This document shows positions 1-10,939 of a DNA stretch of 64,000 nucleotides, piece by piece. The stretch's first letter is position 1; every line of letters starts with the position of its first letter. Origin of the DNA: Ananas comosus (Eukaryota; Streptophyta; Magnoliopsida; Poales; Bromeliaceae); NCBI RefSeq assembly GCF_001540865.1, contig NC_033638.1, positions 8,100,032 through 8,164,031 on the forward strand, read 5' to 3'. Below the pieces are notes generated by a model that worked only from the letters and a program-made list of their open reading frames with translations, ran no database searches and had not been told where the DNA came from. The position numbers and the translations under genes were made by a program.

Positions 1-648
1 ATTTGGTGGGGACAGTCCCCATGGTGAGACAGTCTCATTTATTATCCATGCAGGTTTGAGATTCATGTTGTTCATGTCGTGGACCATGAACGCTTCGGTC
101 TCGTGTTTGGCTAAAGCTTGCTCTATAAAAAAAAAGTTAAATAATTTTTGTATCTTAAAATTTAATAATAGAAATGGTAATTATCTCAATCTTTTGCAAC
201 CAATGAAGAAAAAACTATTGAAAAAAAATTTAATAAAAAATCTATTAATTAGTGCTTTTCTTTTAACAACTCAAGTCCAACATTACTTTAATATGCAGCT
301 CGATCGATGAAGAGCTAGATATCACTTTATGGAATTGTAATATCCGCACAAAGTAATATTCAACGAAAAAAAAGTATGAAACAAATGCATCAAAGAGTTT
401 TCTTTTTTTGTCTTTTTTCATAACGAGAGAGACAGTGGGAGTGTCAGACCTTATCCTAGATTTCGCAACATGTGATGCGATTAATGCCATGTTTCCTTCG
501 CACATGTCTATCATCGATCAGGAGACTAGCATCTCCCTCTGTTCCCACGTAAACATTTCGTTAAACCGGCTTTTTCTAGCGCAAGTGATAAAAAATTTTG
601 TGGTTGGTATTTGATATTTTAAATTCGAATTTTACTTAATTTATATGT
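1..648. other. Gene-free flank, nothing recognised
   Basis: AT-rich sequence with only short open frames that have no recognisable family motifs, splice structure or codon bias. I see no gene or repeat here that I can support. Confidence 0.5.
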
Positions 649-1283
649 AGGGATGCAAACCGGGTGGATCTGGGGACGGGAGCCCCGCCCCGCCTCCCGC
701 CCCGACTAGCAAAATTCCGTCCCGCCTTCCGTCCCGAATCCGTGATGGGTTAAAAAATACATCCCATAATCCGTCCCGCCTTATAACCCGCCTTCTGCCG
801 GCGTTCCAAATCCGCCCTGCCAACTAATATTTTTTATAAAATTATAATATTATTAATATTTTATAAAATATAAAATAATAATTTTTAATAATATTATATA
901 TATAATTTAATAATATTAATTATAAAAATCAAAAATATCAATCATAATTCAAAATAAAATTCAAAATTTTCAAATACATTAGAAATGAAAGTACTAACTT
1001 ATTTGTATTTTAATTTTTTTTATAAATACATTATTTTTTAGGAATATTTTTTAAAAATATAAATGATTTTTCAGGCGGATTCGGGCAGATTCGGGACGGA
1101 TCATATATGGCGGGGCGGATTCAGAACGGGTCAAAATTTCTCATGTTTCTTGTCCTGAATTCGTCTCGGATCATAAAATTTATCCCGTTTTTCGGCCTGA
1201 ATCCGTTTATTTTCTCCCATTTACTGCTCCGTCGGGGCGGATCGGGGTGGGAGCTCCACCAATCCGGATCCGTTTGCATTCCT
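649..1283. mobile_element. Non-autonomous inverted-repeat element (MITE-like)
   Basis: The left end reads AGGGATGCAAAC and the reverse complement of the right end reads AGGAATGCAAAC. The subterminal DNA is made of GGATCGGG/CCCGCC-type GC-rich motifs around an AT-rich core. The flanks ATTTATATGT (639-648) and ATTTACATGT (1284-1293) match at 9 of 10 positions and look like a target-site duplication. No transposase is encoded. A duplication of 9-10 bp would fit a Mutator-type origin, but the superfamily is inferred. Confidence 0.65.
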
Positions 1284-1632
1284 ATTTACATGTCCAGCTA
1301 AGCTTATTTGTAAAAAAAAAGTAAACGAATTAGCGGGTAACATATTATCTTTCTCTAAATAAAGAACATTTCGTTAAGAGTGTGTGTACTGTAATTCAAA
1401 AAGTGACAAAACTGGAAATTGGTAAGAATTTTTCTTGTTTTCTGCATTATTGTTTGCTTTAAATGCTTATACTGAAACTTAATTTCTAGAAGATAAATAA
1501 GTTAATCTTGGCATTAAGATTGGTTTGGGATATTGTTGCCTAATATATCTGCTTTTATTCTTATAAAAAACATTTGAAAATATTTTGAAAATATTTTGAA
1601 AATATTCACCTCCAATATTAAAATCCAGAAAA

Positions 1633-1792
1633 ATGCTTTGCTTACAAACACATTTTACAATATTTTACCAATTATACAACTCAATTGATAGATTTGAACT
1701 TCGAAATTATAAATATGTTATACTTATCTCTTCATGATTCGCACTTCTTCACTAGTTAAATAATACTGTAAAATTTGTTTGTAAGTATAACA
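1633..1792. repeat. Short imperfect inverted repeat, likely MITE
   Basis: The left arm contains CTTACAAACACATTTTACA and the right arm, reverse complemented, CTTACAAACAAATTTTACA. The arms are about 31 bp and enclose roughly 95 bp of AT-rich sequence. No clear target duplication was seen. Confidence 0.45.
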
Positions 1793-2407
1793 TTATTTCG
1801 AAAATTGGTAGTGAGAACAATCATCTATCGACCTGTAGTTGGATGAAACATTTTAAGTTCAAAACCTCCCTTCAAAGTATAAAAGTAGATGTGTTTAGAC
1901 ATGGTAATTAAGTCTAAACAATCGACAAAGACATAGGTAGTTAACTGTCACATTTTGCTTAGTCGTCTCATAAATGATACGTAGACTTAACTCACAGTTT
2001 TCAATTTTTATCTATTTCTTTTTTATGTTAGCGGTAGGTCTCGTGATCCACTTATAAGACACTTCAAAAGTCGTCATTCTAAACTCGAAGCTTAGTTATT
2101 TTATATTTTTAGCTGAATTTATTTTAGACAAATTAATGAATGAGCATTATCTTCTTTTGTTATCGTTTCTTTTAAGAAAAATATTGTTCTAGAAACCACA
2201 AAAACAAAAAACTCTCAATTCTTTTTTAATTAAAACACACATTTAAAGATTCGAACTCTTGAACGCTCTTTTTAGTGCCATTTTTATCATCTGTGACTTT
2301 CTCACAAATTCTTTTTTCCAGAAACAGACCTCTTTTTCTTTAAAAATAGACTTTCTCACAAAGTTGCTACGTAGTCATGTTAGCAAACGCAACCAAAACA
2401 AATTCTT
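1793..2407. other. Gene-free AT-rich spacer
   Basis: No open frame with coding character and no obvious repeat. It holds short AT-rich stretches only. Confidence 0.4.
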
Positions 2408-2516
2408 CATGCATGCATGCATATTGCATGCATGTGCTTACGTACGTGCATATGATATGACATGCATGCATGTACGTACGTACGCGCATAGTACGTATAA
2501 CCGAGAACGTACGTAC
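2408..2516. promoter_or_regulatory. Cluster of RY (CATGCATG) and ACGT palindromes
   Basis: About 110 bp hold several CATGCATG/GCATGC palindromes followed by several TACGTACG/ACGTACGT palindromes. RY motifs (CATGCA) are the known binding sites of B3 factors such as ABI3 and FUS3, and ACGT is the core of bZIP sites. The cluster lies about 0.8 kb upstream of the TATA box of the glycine-rich protein gene. It could be an enhancer of that gene or simply a low-complexity alternating palindromic tract; sequence alone does not decide. Confidence 0.4.
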
Positions 2517-3242
2517 CCAAATGTTTCACAATACGTATATATGGATTCCAGGGGTGGCGGTGGTGGACCGCGTCCTATTCAAGGTTAGTTGAGTGTTACG
2601 CGTGCATTAAAGGAGCTTAGCTTTAGGCACCGGCACAAATATTTTGTAATAATATTGCATATATTAATTTTTAATATTGTGTACGTTTTAAACATTTTCA
2701 AATATTGTTTTGAACAATTCTAAGAGATTATCTTATATCTATTACTTTTTTTGTAAATATATTTTATGTTTATCTCACTTATCGCTCCGATTAATTAGAC
2801 AAATCACGCCACTCAAATTAATTGGGTTCCATTCATTTATCCTAATAAGAACAAAAAAATCATCATACAAACAAGAAAAAAAAATTAATTAATGATGCTC
2901 TTTAATTTCATTCAAATTTATTTTTTGGGAAGGAACTAGCTAGGATATGTATATATGAACTCTTCAGATAAATGTTCCGCTCTAAGATTTTTAAAGCAAC
3001 CTCCTTTGTTTTTGTTTTTGTTTTTGTGTTGGTTTATGACATTTTTTTTTTCTTTTTTTTTTAGCTGTGCAGTGGTATTATGATCAGTGACACCAGAGTC
3101 AAAGTTGATGGACTTTTTTGCCTTCTCCTGTGAGTGAGTGGTCTCGATCGTATGCTCCCCTTGTGCTCGACCCCTTATATAGAAAGAGTAGAGAGCTCAT
3201 GAGTAAGAAGATGATGCGCAACCACCTACATTAAATGCTCGC

Positions 3243-3251
3243 TCTATATAA
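3243..3251 (+). promoter_or_regulatory. TATA box of the glycine-rich protein gene
   Basis: CTATATAAG lies 77 bp upstream of the ATG at 3320, so transcription would begin near 3275 with a leader of about 45 nt. A second TATA-like TTATATAG at about 3175 is an alternative. Confidence 0.6.
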
Positions 3252-3319
3252 GTAAGAGCAGGCACGCACCTCACTCCAAGCAAGCTTAAGCAGAAGCGCA
3301 GTAGAGCACTGTGGAGAAG

Positions 3320-4502
3320 ATGGGGAGGGTTCTGAGGAGTAATGGATGGGGAATATCAGTGTTAATGGCATTGATGGTTTTGGTGTTTGTGGTGGGGATA
3401 TGTGAAGGGAGGAGGTTGGAAAAGGATGGGTTTCTTGGTGGGGGTGGTGGGTTTGGAGGAGGCGGCGGTGGAGGGCTAGGTGGAGGCCTTGGTGGTGGTA
3501 GTGGTGGTGGTGTTGGCGGTGGCTTTGGCGGCGGAAAAGGCGGCGGTGGTGGAATTGGCGGTGGTGCTGGTGGAGGTCTTGGCGGTGGCGGTGGTGCCGG
3601 TGGAGGTTTTGGCGGTGGCGGTGGTGCCGGTGGTGGTCTTGGCGGTGGCGGTGGTGCCGGTGGAGGTCTTGGCGGTGGCGGTGGTGCCGGTGAGGTCTGG
3701 CGGTGGCGGGTGGTGCCGGTGTGTCTTGGCGGTGGCGGTGGTGCCGGTGGAGGTCTTGGCGGTGGCGTGTGTGCCGGTGGAGTCTTGGCGTGGCGTGGTG
3801 CGTGTGGTGGTGCTTGGCGGTGGCGGTGGTGCCGGTGGAGGTCTTGGTGTGTGGCGGCTCCTGGTGGTGCGTCTTGGCGGCGGCGCGGTGCAGGTGGTGG
3901 TCTTGGCGGCGGGCGGTCAGGTGTGGTCTTGGCGGCGGCGGCGGTGCCGGTGGTGTCTTGGCGGCGGCGCGGTGCCGGTGGTGGTCTTGGCGGTGGCGGC
4001 GGTGCTGGTGGTGGTCTCGGCGGTGGAGTGTGCCTTGGTGGTGTGGCGGAATTGCGCGGCGGTGGCGCCGGTGGGGTGCTGGGCCGGTGGTGGGATTGGA
4101 GGCGTGTCGGTGGCGCGAGCCCGGTGAGGAGTTGGCTCTGGCGGTGGTGCTGGGCCGGTGGTGTTGGCGGTGGAAAAGGAGCGGTGTTGGGCGGAGCTGG
4201 TGGTGAATTGGGAGGTGGCGGCGGCGCCGGTGGGCATTGGCGGTGGGTCTGGAGGAGGAGCCGGTGCCGGTGGCGGAATTGGAGGGGGAGTAGGTGGTGG
4301 CGCCGGTGGAGGTGCTGGGGCCGGGGGCGGATTCGGTGGCGGCAAAGGTGGCGGAATTGGCGGCGGCGTCGGTGGAGGAGCCGGCGGAGGTGCGGGCGGT
4401 GGATTCGGCGGAGGCGCAGGTGGCGGTGCCGGTGGTGGCTTGGGCGGCGGTGGGGCCGGCGGCGGAGGAGGGTTTGGAGGAGGAGGTGGTGGCGGATTTT
4501 AG
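3320..4502 (+). CDS. Glycine-rich cell wall structural protein (frame broken in repeat core)
   Basis: The product starts at the ATG at 3320 with a short basic N-terminus, a hydrophobic stretch ending VGICEG that looks like a signal peptide, and then charged residues (RRLEKDG). Long GGGGGF, GGGLGGG and GGGGGAGGGLG repeats follow, from a roughly 30-nt DNA unit. This is the pattern of secreted structural GRPs that associate with the cell wall. The frame is open from 3320 to about 3690. Between about 3690 and 4250 several 1-2 base losses or gains shift it, for example GGTGGAGGTCTTGGCGG changing to GGTGAGGTCTGGCGG. A second frame, open from about 4158, carries the same repeat to GGGGF and TAG at 4500-4502. 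The open ends with a scrambled middle look more like consensus error in a GC-rich repeat than decay, but a pseudogene is not excluded. The long antisense proline-rich frame is a mirror of the repeat. Confidence 0.8.
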
Positions 4503-4972
4503 TAAGTTTGCTTAAAATTTGTATCACGCAAGTAATATACTCACCTGCTATATAGCAGGGTACTTTGTTGTCTCCGTTATTGTTATTATGTGTAGGGGAA
4601 TATAAAATCCCCAATCCGAATAATCCTGTGTATTTGATCTTTTATAATGTGATGTTATTAATCTATATATCTCCATGAGTTTATACAGTTCACTCCATCG
4701 GCAGAACCTGTGACCTTTTCACTGCCCCGAGCGCTTCACTATAGATTTGTCAGAGTGACTCTTCTTTTGGAATGGATCTCATTTTGTGCTCAAATTGTCA
4801 CTTAAAAATTAATAATTAAAATGTATAGCACATAATTAATTTTTAAAATTGAATCATTATTTCATCAAATTTGAGAATAACAATTGCGTTGCACGATTTT
4901 CCATAAAAAAAGGTATCTGTTAATCTTATTCGTATGATACAACACCAAGGGTTAAATATATCTAATTGTTTG
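4503..4972. other. Intergenic spacer between convergent genes
   Basis: This is the 3' flank of the glycine-rich protein gene and the 3' flank of the minus-strand pectinesterase gene. It is AT-rich and I see no further gene or repeat. Confidence 0.5.
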
Positions 4973-7287
4973 CTAATAGTACACGGGCAACCATTCCTTG
5001 CCATTAATAAAATCTATGCTCAAAAACGGAGCCACATCTTGCTCACTGAGTTGCCGCGACCACCGAACCCGGTGCGCCGGGTCTGCGCCCGGTCCTTGGC
5101 ATGCAAATTCTCCGATCAATAGGTTGCTGCATGAACCAGAGCAATTAGCATTGCAAAGTAGAGATTGATGCACACTAATTTATGGATAATACAATTTAAA
5201 CAATCAATAAGCTACGTGTTGATTATCTCTTTCCCTTATAAGACGCTATGGTGGAAACTTATTTTGCTACGTTGTAGGATATAATTTAGTTCTGAGTCTT
5301 AACGACGGAGAACTTTTCCTATAATGGTATTATAATACACATTGTATCGAAATGCGTCCAACCAATTCTAGTTTCACTTTTCAAATAAGTCAAATCAAAT
5401 ATGCCCTAAAATGTTGTTTGTTAGACATCTGTATTACTATGGAGCATGTATCACTTTTCGTATCAACTGTGTTAGCAGATAAAAATTAGCATGTTCGGAA
5501 TTAATACGAGGCTTACTCTGTTTTGCCGGCGTAGCTCCAGTTGGTCCAACCAGCTGGAGTGATGGTCTTGGAGAGGTAGGTCCCGGCAAAGACGACCCGC
5601 GAGTAAGCTTCATTTGCTCGACCCAAGAAGACGTCGCCAACGCCATACACCTTTCCTTTCAAGAACACGAACCCGCTGTCGTCGTCCGCAGATCGCCTGT
5701 TGTGAGCCGTGATGGATCCGAGGATCTTCGTTCTCCGGTCCGGGAGAACAAATATCTCACAACTCTGCAATTGATAGAGAAACAAAGAAACGTGCTTCAG
5801 TGCCAAAACTCGATGGTTTGGATTGTTCAAACTGTTTAACCTACCGAGCATGTTACCTGAAAGATCGATTGGCCGCGGCCGAAGATGAAATCGATGTTGC
5901 CTTGAATGTAGCAGCTCTCGTAGTAATGCCGGCCCTTGTGATCGAAGAGAGTGTTGTGAGGGCTATAAAATGCGCAATGGTAGAAAGCCGCCTTATCGCC
6001 GGAGACCATCGCAGCCACCGACTGGTTGAAAGGGGTACTCGGAACGCCGATCGGAGCGTCGTTCTGCGACACACATGTACATCAAACTATAAATAATTCT
6101 TTATAAGAGATGAGCATGAGAACAATACATGAAGGGTGAAAAATGTATACCTTGAAGCTAATGCCGAAGGCGACGAAGTTGTCGGCCCGGACGGTGAAAG
6201 TCGCGGACTCTGTGTTGTTGGTAGAGCTGTCGTCCCACACTATCGCCGTCCTGCCCTTGCCATTGCCCCTCAAGTATATGAATGGCTTGTTCTCTGGTAT
6301 AATTACCTTCTCTCTGCTCGCACACGCCACAACAGAAAATTTTGATTTTACTATTTAATATTTTAATTTTTTTAATTTGAATTGGTCAATGGCACTTTGA
6401 CTTTATATTTCAAATGCATCGTTTATATTTACAGATTTAGTTAGTATATTTTATTTTTCTCTTGACAATTAGAGGCACAAGCAAGAAATTCCCTAGTAGG
6501 AATTCCATTTGAGTCGGTCAAAAACCCATTGCTTTGCTCTTTTGGGGTTGCTTTGAGTAATATCTAGTTAGTTGCTTCTACCGGCTTCTGGAACAGTATT
6601 TTTGCTGGAGAAGCATAAATTAGATGTTTGGTAATTAGAACGAAAAGTAAAATCAGAATTTTGGATCCTAAATGTACATCACATAATATTAAATCTAATT
6701 GAAGCTTCTACTTCTAGCTAGTTTTAGTGTGAATTCACAAGCAAATCAGATTGAAAATAAAAGTTATAATTATCTATCTCTTGAAACTGGTTATCTTGTC
6801 CTCTACCACAATCTCTGACGTAAATGGTGACATCAGGAAGATCACAGCACGGTCAAATTAAGAGTGCATGCAGTTAATGAACGTAAAGAGCGTGAACACA
6901 TCTTTTTCAACATCTCTCTTCCATTTATCCAATAAATATGCAGTAATATACGACTTTAAAACTTTTTTATCAGAATATAATAAATCATGCATGTCGTGGG
7001 TAAAATGCTAGTAAATGATAAATGTACCTGTAAACCCCGGCCCTAAGGTGGACTATAATCCAATCCGAGTTCCCCTCCGGGACCGCGTCGATAGCGGCTT
7101 GAACCGTTCTATACTCTTCGGCCGGGCCGACGAGTACGGTGCGATTGGCGCCGATCTTCGACGTGAGGAGCGGAGCGTCGACGATGTCCTTCCTCTTGCC
7201 ATCAACGAGAGCGTCGGCGAAAATAGAAGAAGAGATGGAGAGGAGGAGAATTGCGACGAAGAGAGTGGAGAGAGGAGATTGGGACAT
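4973..7287 (-). CDS. Pectinesterase (pectin methylesterase)-like protein, secreted
   Basis: Five exons join in frame: 7287-7028, 6313-6151, 6063-5857, 5764-5517, 5126-4973, all with GT-AG borders. The product is 343 aa. Residues 1-24 are a hydrophobic signal peptide and there is no PME-inhibitor (PRO) domain. Family landmarks are GVYREKV (84-90), GDKAAFYHC (163-171), DFIFG (199-203) with the nucleophilic Asp, SITAHNR (227-233), LGRAN (257-261) and GPGAD...RV near the C-terminus. PMEs remove methyl esters from wall homogalacturonan. Two usual active-site features differ. The QDTL motif that normally carries the acid/base Asp reads HNTL (177-180), and the substrate-binding Trp of LGRxW is Asn at 261. 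The family assignment is secure, but full catalytic activity is doubtful. A GA-rich tract lies just upstream of the start (about 7340-7365) in the likely leader. Confidence 0.93.
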
Positions 7288-7575
7288 GATTGTTTTAGAT
7301 GATAGAGGTTAATAATTGATTAATTAACAATTAATCACTTTTGGGGGAGAGAGAGAGAGAGAAAGAGGGGATTTAAGAAAGGGACTTTGTTAAAAGTTTA
7401 AGAGGTGGAGAGGGAAACGCGGGGGAGTAGTTTAAAGTTTAAAATGGGGCCAAACCGGGGTGTGTTTGTTTGTGTTGGGGTCCTCATGCTCCCAAGTCCC
7501 AACTAATTTAACTAAAGTGAGTTTCAGGGCATTGTTTCATTGGATTTGGGCCTAAGGGGCACTATACCAACTATT

Positions 7576-7808
7576 TGTCGGATCATTGACGCTAACCATT
7601 AATCCCAAAAACTCGAGCTGTTAAAAATATGCAATCAATTCACTTAAAGCGTACAGGTACAGCACCCACAGGTCTCAATAGTGACTCGGCTCAATCAACT
7701 TCACGCCACTTCGAACATGACTCGGCTCACCCAGCCTTACGCCATTTCAAACATAACTTGGCCCAATATGATCTCCCGTCACAGAGCAGGTTGCTGATCC
7801 ATTTAAAC
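7576..7808. repeat. Dispersed repeat, copy A (also at 30.2-31.4 kb)
   Basis: The segment from GGATCATTGACGCTAACCAT through CAATTCACTTAAAGCG and a run of ACTCGGCTCA-type motifs is repeated at about 30190-30419 plus 31264-31400. At the second site the Tourist-like element splits it at TTA. The identity of the parent element is unknown; it resembles the end of a longer retroelement or transposon. Confidence 0.65.
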
Positions 7809-8062
7809 TAATACTATTGTCCTAAGCCAATTAATTATTTGTTTTGTTCCGCTTTTACTTTTGTTTTCAGCATCGCACAACTGTTTATTGCCAAGCATTT
7901 CACAACTAAAAAAAAAGTTGAAGGTTGCACTGCCAAGAAAGGTGAAATGATTTATGAGCTTGAAAAATATTGCTCTAATTTAGAATATCTATTGTACTAT
8001 AGAAAAAGCTACTTCTAATAACACTGTATTTTATTATAAGGCTAAATGGATTGCAAGCTTTA

Positions 8063-8833
8063 GGTATCTTTGGTACGAGAATACTTTTTTGTTGATTATT
8101 CCTGTTATAGGTACAATTTCAAGTATAAATAGAAATAAAATTAATTTTATATTTGGATGAAAAGTGGGTTATTTTCAAGAGTAAGAAAAATAGTATTTAG
8201 GTAGTTAGATAGGAATAATAGGAATAAAAGTGATTATAGTAGTTAAATAATAATATTGTATATACTTAATTAAAATCAAAATATTAAGTAAATGATATTT
8301 AATAAATTAATTAACTAATTTATCATGAATATTATTAGATAATCATAAATGTTAATTAATAAATTATCTAACTATAAATAATTTGATAAGTTAATAAATT
8401 AAGCTAATAAATTAATATATTAGTAAATTACTTATTTATTTATTTATTTAGTTATTTATTTAGTTATATTGGTCAAAATATTAAAAATCAATATAGATAT
8501 TGGTTATTACATAAAAACACTAATAAATAATTATTTATTTAGCTAATATTTTTATTATTAAATTAGTTAATTATTAATTTAACTAATTAATTAATAAAAT
8601 AATATATAATATATTAATTAATAATATTTTATTATTAAATTAATAGAGGTATAAAGAGAAGAAATTGTTATTCCACTAAAAGGGTGAAACGACAATTTCC
8701 CCCTCTTAACAGGTTATTCTAGAATAATCCGTTAAGAGAGGGATAAAATAAACTCATTCCCTCTTCTAGCGTTTGGATGAATTTGAGAGATAAAATGGTT
8801 TATTCCCACTTTATCACTCAACCAAACACTGCC
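8063..8833. mobile_element. Tourist-like MITE (771 bp, TTA target duplication)
   Basis: The left end GGTATCTTTGGT pairs imperfectly with the reverse complement of the right end, GGCAGTGTTTGGT, and TTA flanks both sides (8060-8062 and 8834-8836). The interior is AT-rich and non-coding. A three-base TTA duplication with GG...TTTGG ends is the PIF/Harbinger signature. The terminal match is imperfect, so the boundaries are likely but not certain. Confidence 0.6.
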
Positions 8834-8899
8834 TTAGTGTATCCGAGGGGTAAGATTTAGCTTGGTGATGAACGAAGATAACAATCGAAGAAAGAGGAA

Positions 8900-9360
8900 G
8901 AGGAATAGTTCGGCCTAATACAAAAATATGATCCGGTTTGATTCAAACAAAAAAAGAGAAAAATCTGAGCCGGTTCGAGATGGAACCCATAGTCGATAGT
9001 GATCGGTTCGGTTCAAGCAAAAAAAGAAAAAAATTCGGTTAAAAAATGAAAACATGTGAAGCAGTTTGGTCAGTTCGGTCCGATGCAACAGGTTAACTCG
9101 GTTCAGTTCAAGCAAAGAAAGAGAGAAACCGGATTCGATGTAAGTAAAGACAGATGAAAACATATAGATGACTTGAGCAGGTTTGGGGTTGCCCATACTC
9201 AACAATAATCGATTTAGTTCAAACAAAAAAATAAAAAGGATTTGAGCCAGTTCAGGATGGAATCCACATCCAACAATGAAAGGAATGTTACCATGTGACA
9301 AATTTTAAAAAATAATATATAAGTAATATAATATAATATAATATAATATAATATAGATAT
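8900..9360. repeat. Degenerate low-complexity repeat and ATATA microsatellite
   Basis: A motif like GGTTCAGTTCAAGCAAA followed by A/G-rich DNA recurs about four times in diverged form (about 8930, 9005, 9100, 9210). A short AATAT-type microsatellite follows at about 9318-9360. The 128-aa antisense frame here is a product of the repeat, not a gene. Confidence 0.45.
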
Positions 9361-10224
9361 AGATATTTGGTTTAGCTTCTAAAACATAGTGCCAAGTGTT
9401 TACCCCCCAAAAAAAAAAAATTGCGAAACTTTAGTACTTGTTTTAGCGGAATGAAATAATTTCAGTGAAAATGGTCTCACAAATTGACCAGCATCTATTA
9501 GGCCAGGTGAACTTGTTGGATTAAGCTACTAACATCTTAGGGCCCATTGGGTCAGCGTAGCTAAAGATACCTGAAAAACTCCCGTAAAGTTACTAAGATC
9601 GGATGTGCCGGGGAGTATGCGTTATCTCGTTTGTCTCCCTGAGAAATCGCGTCTCATACATCACACAGGACGCTCACAATACAAAATAATCCTATCTGAA
9701 AACGAAGATACAGATCTCTACGTAATTTATAAGAATTGAAGTTTTGAAATTTGGAGTGATTCAGAAAAATCAAAGCATAGTTATATTAGACTATTAGAAT
9801 GCATGTCACAAGCTGATGAGTGATTGGACTGAATGAATTTAATGAAGCGCTTTTGAGCCCATTAAATTCCAATGAACAACCTAGCTAAATTAGTTAATTC
9901 GCGTAACAGCTATGCTGGTAACAGATCTATTGCTTAATTTAATATGCAATAATTAAGTTCTTGGACCTTTTTTTTGTGCATGTGTGTTTGTGTGTGTTTG
10001 TGTTTCCTTGGACAAGTTGAGATTAATAAATAAGCAAATATATGTACTACAAATGCATGGTACATGTGGATTTTAGAGTGCATTGATGATAGCGGGGGAT
10101 GGTGCGGTTGGTAGCCGTTGGTTTCGAAATTTAAAATATTTTGAACGTTGATTCGTAGCCATCCCAATAACAACGTAGTCAATGCTCACATGTCACATCT
10201 TGATTCAGATTATTTCAGAAAAGG
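9361..10224. other. Gene-free spacer
   Basis: No gene-like frame and no structured repeat recognised. Confidence 0.4.
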
Positions 10225-10460
10225 TCAAAAAATTATATAGAGACCCCTTAACTATATAGCACGTTTTGAAATTGTTCCCTTCTTTATTTTTCTTTCAACT
10301 TTTTAACTTTTAATTTAAAATCTTAAACTTTGATTATTTGTTTAAAATTAACCTATTTTTTGTAAAAAAAATCAAATCAAAAAAAGTATCTATAAAAAAA
10401 TAAAGTTGAGGGATCTTTTTCAAAGTGGCTTATAGCCGAGGGGGTTTACGTACATTTTCC
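10225..10460. repeat. Imperfect inverted-repeat element
   Basis: The left arm (AAAATTATATAGAGACCCC) is matched in reverse complement by the right arm (AAAATGTACGTAAACCCCC). Both arms continue into TATA(G/A)..C.CTTTGAAA-like sequence. The total of about 235 bp suggests a MITE. Confidence 0.45.
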
Positions 10461-10939
10461 CATCTGAAAAATCCCAAAACGTGCGAAAATAACTTATTTA
10501 AGTAAACAGTGGACCAGCACGGAATCTCCCGCCAAATTTAGCAACAAAATCAACATCCAAATCCATCTCCACCGTCCGATCGATCCAAACTCTCCGATCC
10601 CACGGCTCGCACTTCGCCTCCCTCTCACCCCTCACGCCCTTCCCGCCATTCCCATCTCTATGTTCACGGGTAGGTGATGAGCCCACTTCGCCATTAATTA
10701 AACGCCCTTCTCCTCCCTCACAATCCCTGCATAAGTAGAAACGCGCGTTACCCATTCGATGAAATTCCCCAGAGAGTTCCCTTCAGAAATTTCCCATTTA
10801 TTTTTCGGTCCCTTTTAATCGTATACTAGTTCTGATCCGATTTTACTCGACGTTCGCATCGAGTCAAATCGCATTTATAGTTTGTAATTATTTAAGTTTT
10901 GTTTTGGCTCAAGCATATTTTGCGAACATATATTAACCA
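10461..10939. other. 5' flank of the GDSL gene
   Basis: This is moderately GC-rich upstream sequence with no second gene. A weak TATA-like ATTTATAG lies near 10872, and the promoter is not otherwise clear. Confidence 0.35.

Noticed and set aside
3286..4614. 442-residue proline/histidine-rich minus-strand open frame
   Set aside because: It is the antisense mirror of the glycine-rich repeat and has no signal, promoter or family of its own.
8915..9301. 128-residue minus-strand open frame
   Set aside because: It arises from a degenerate nucleotide repeat and has no domain.
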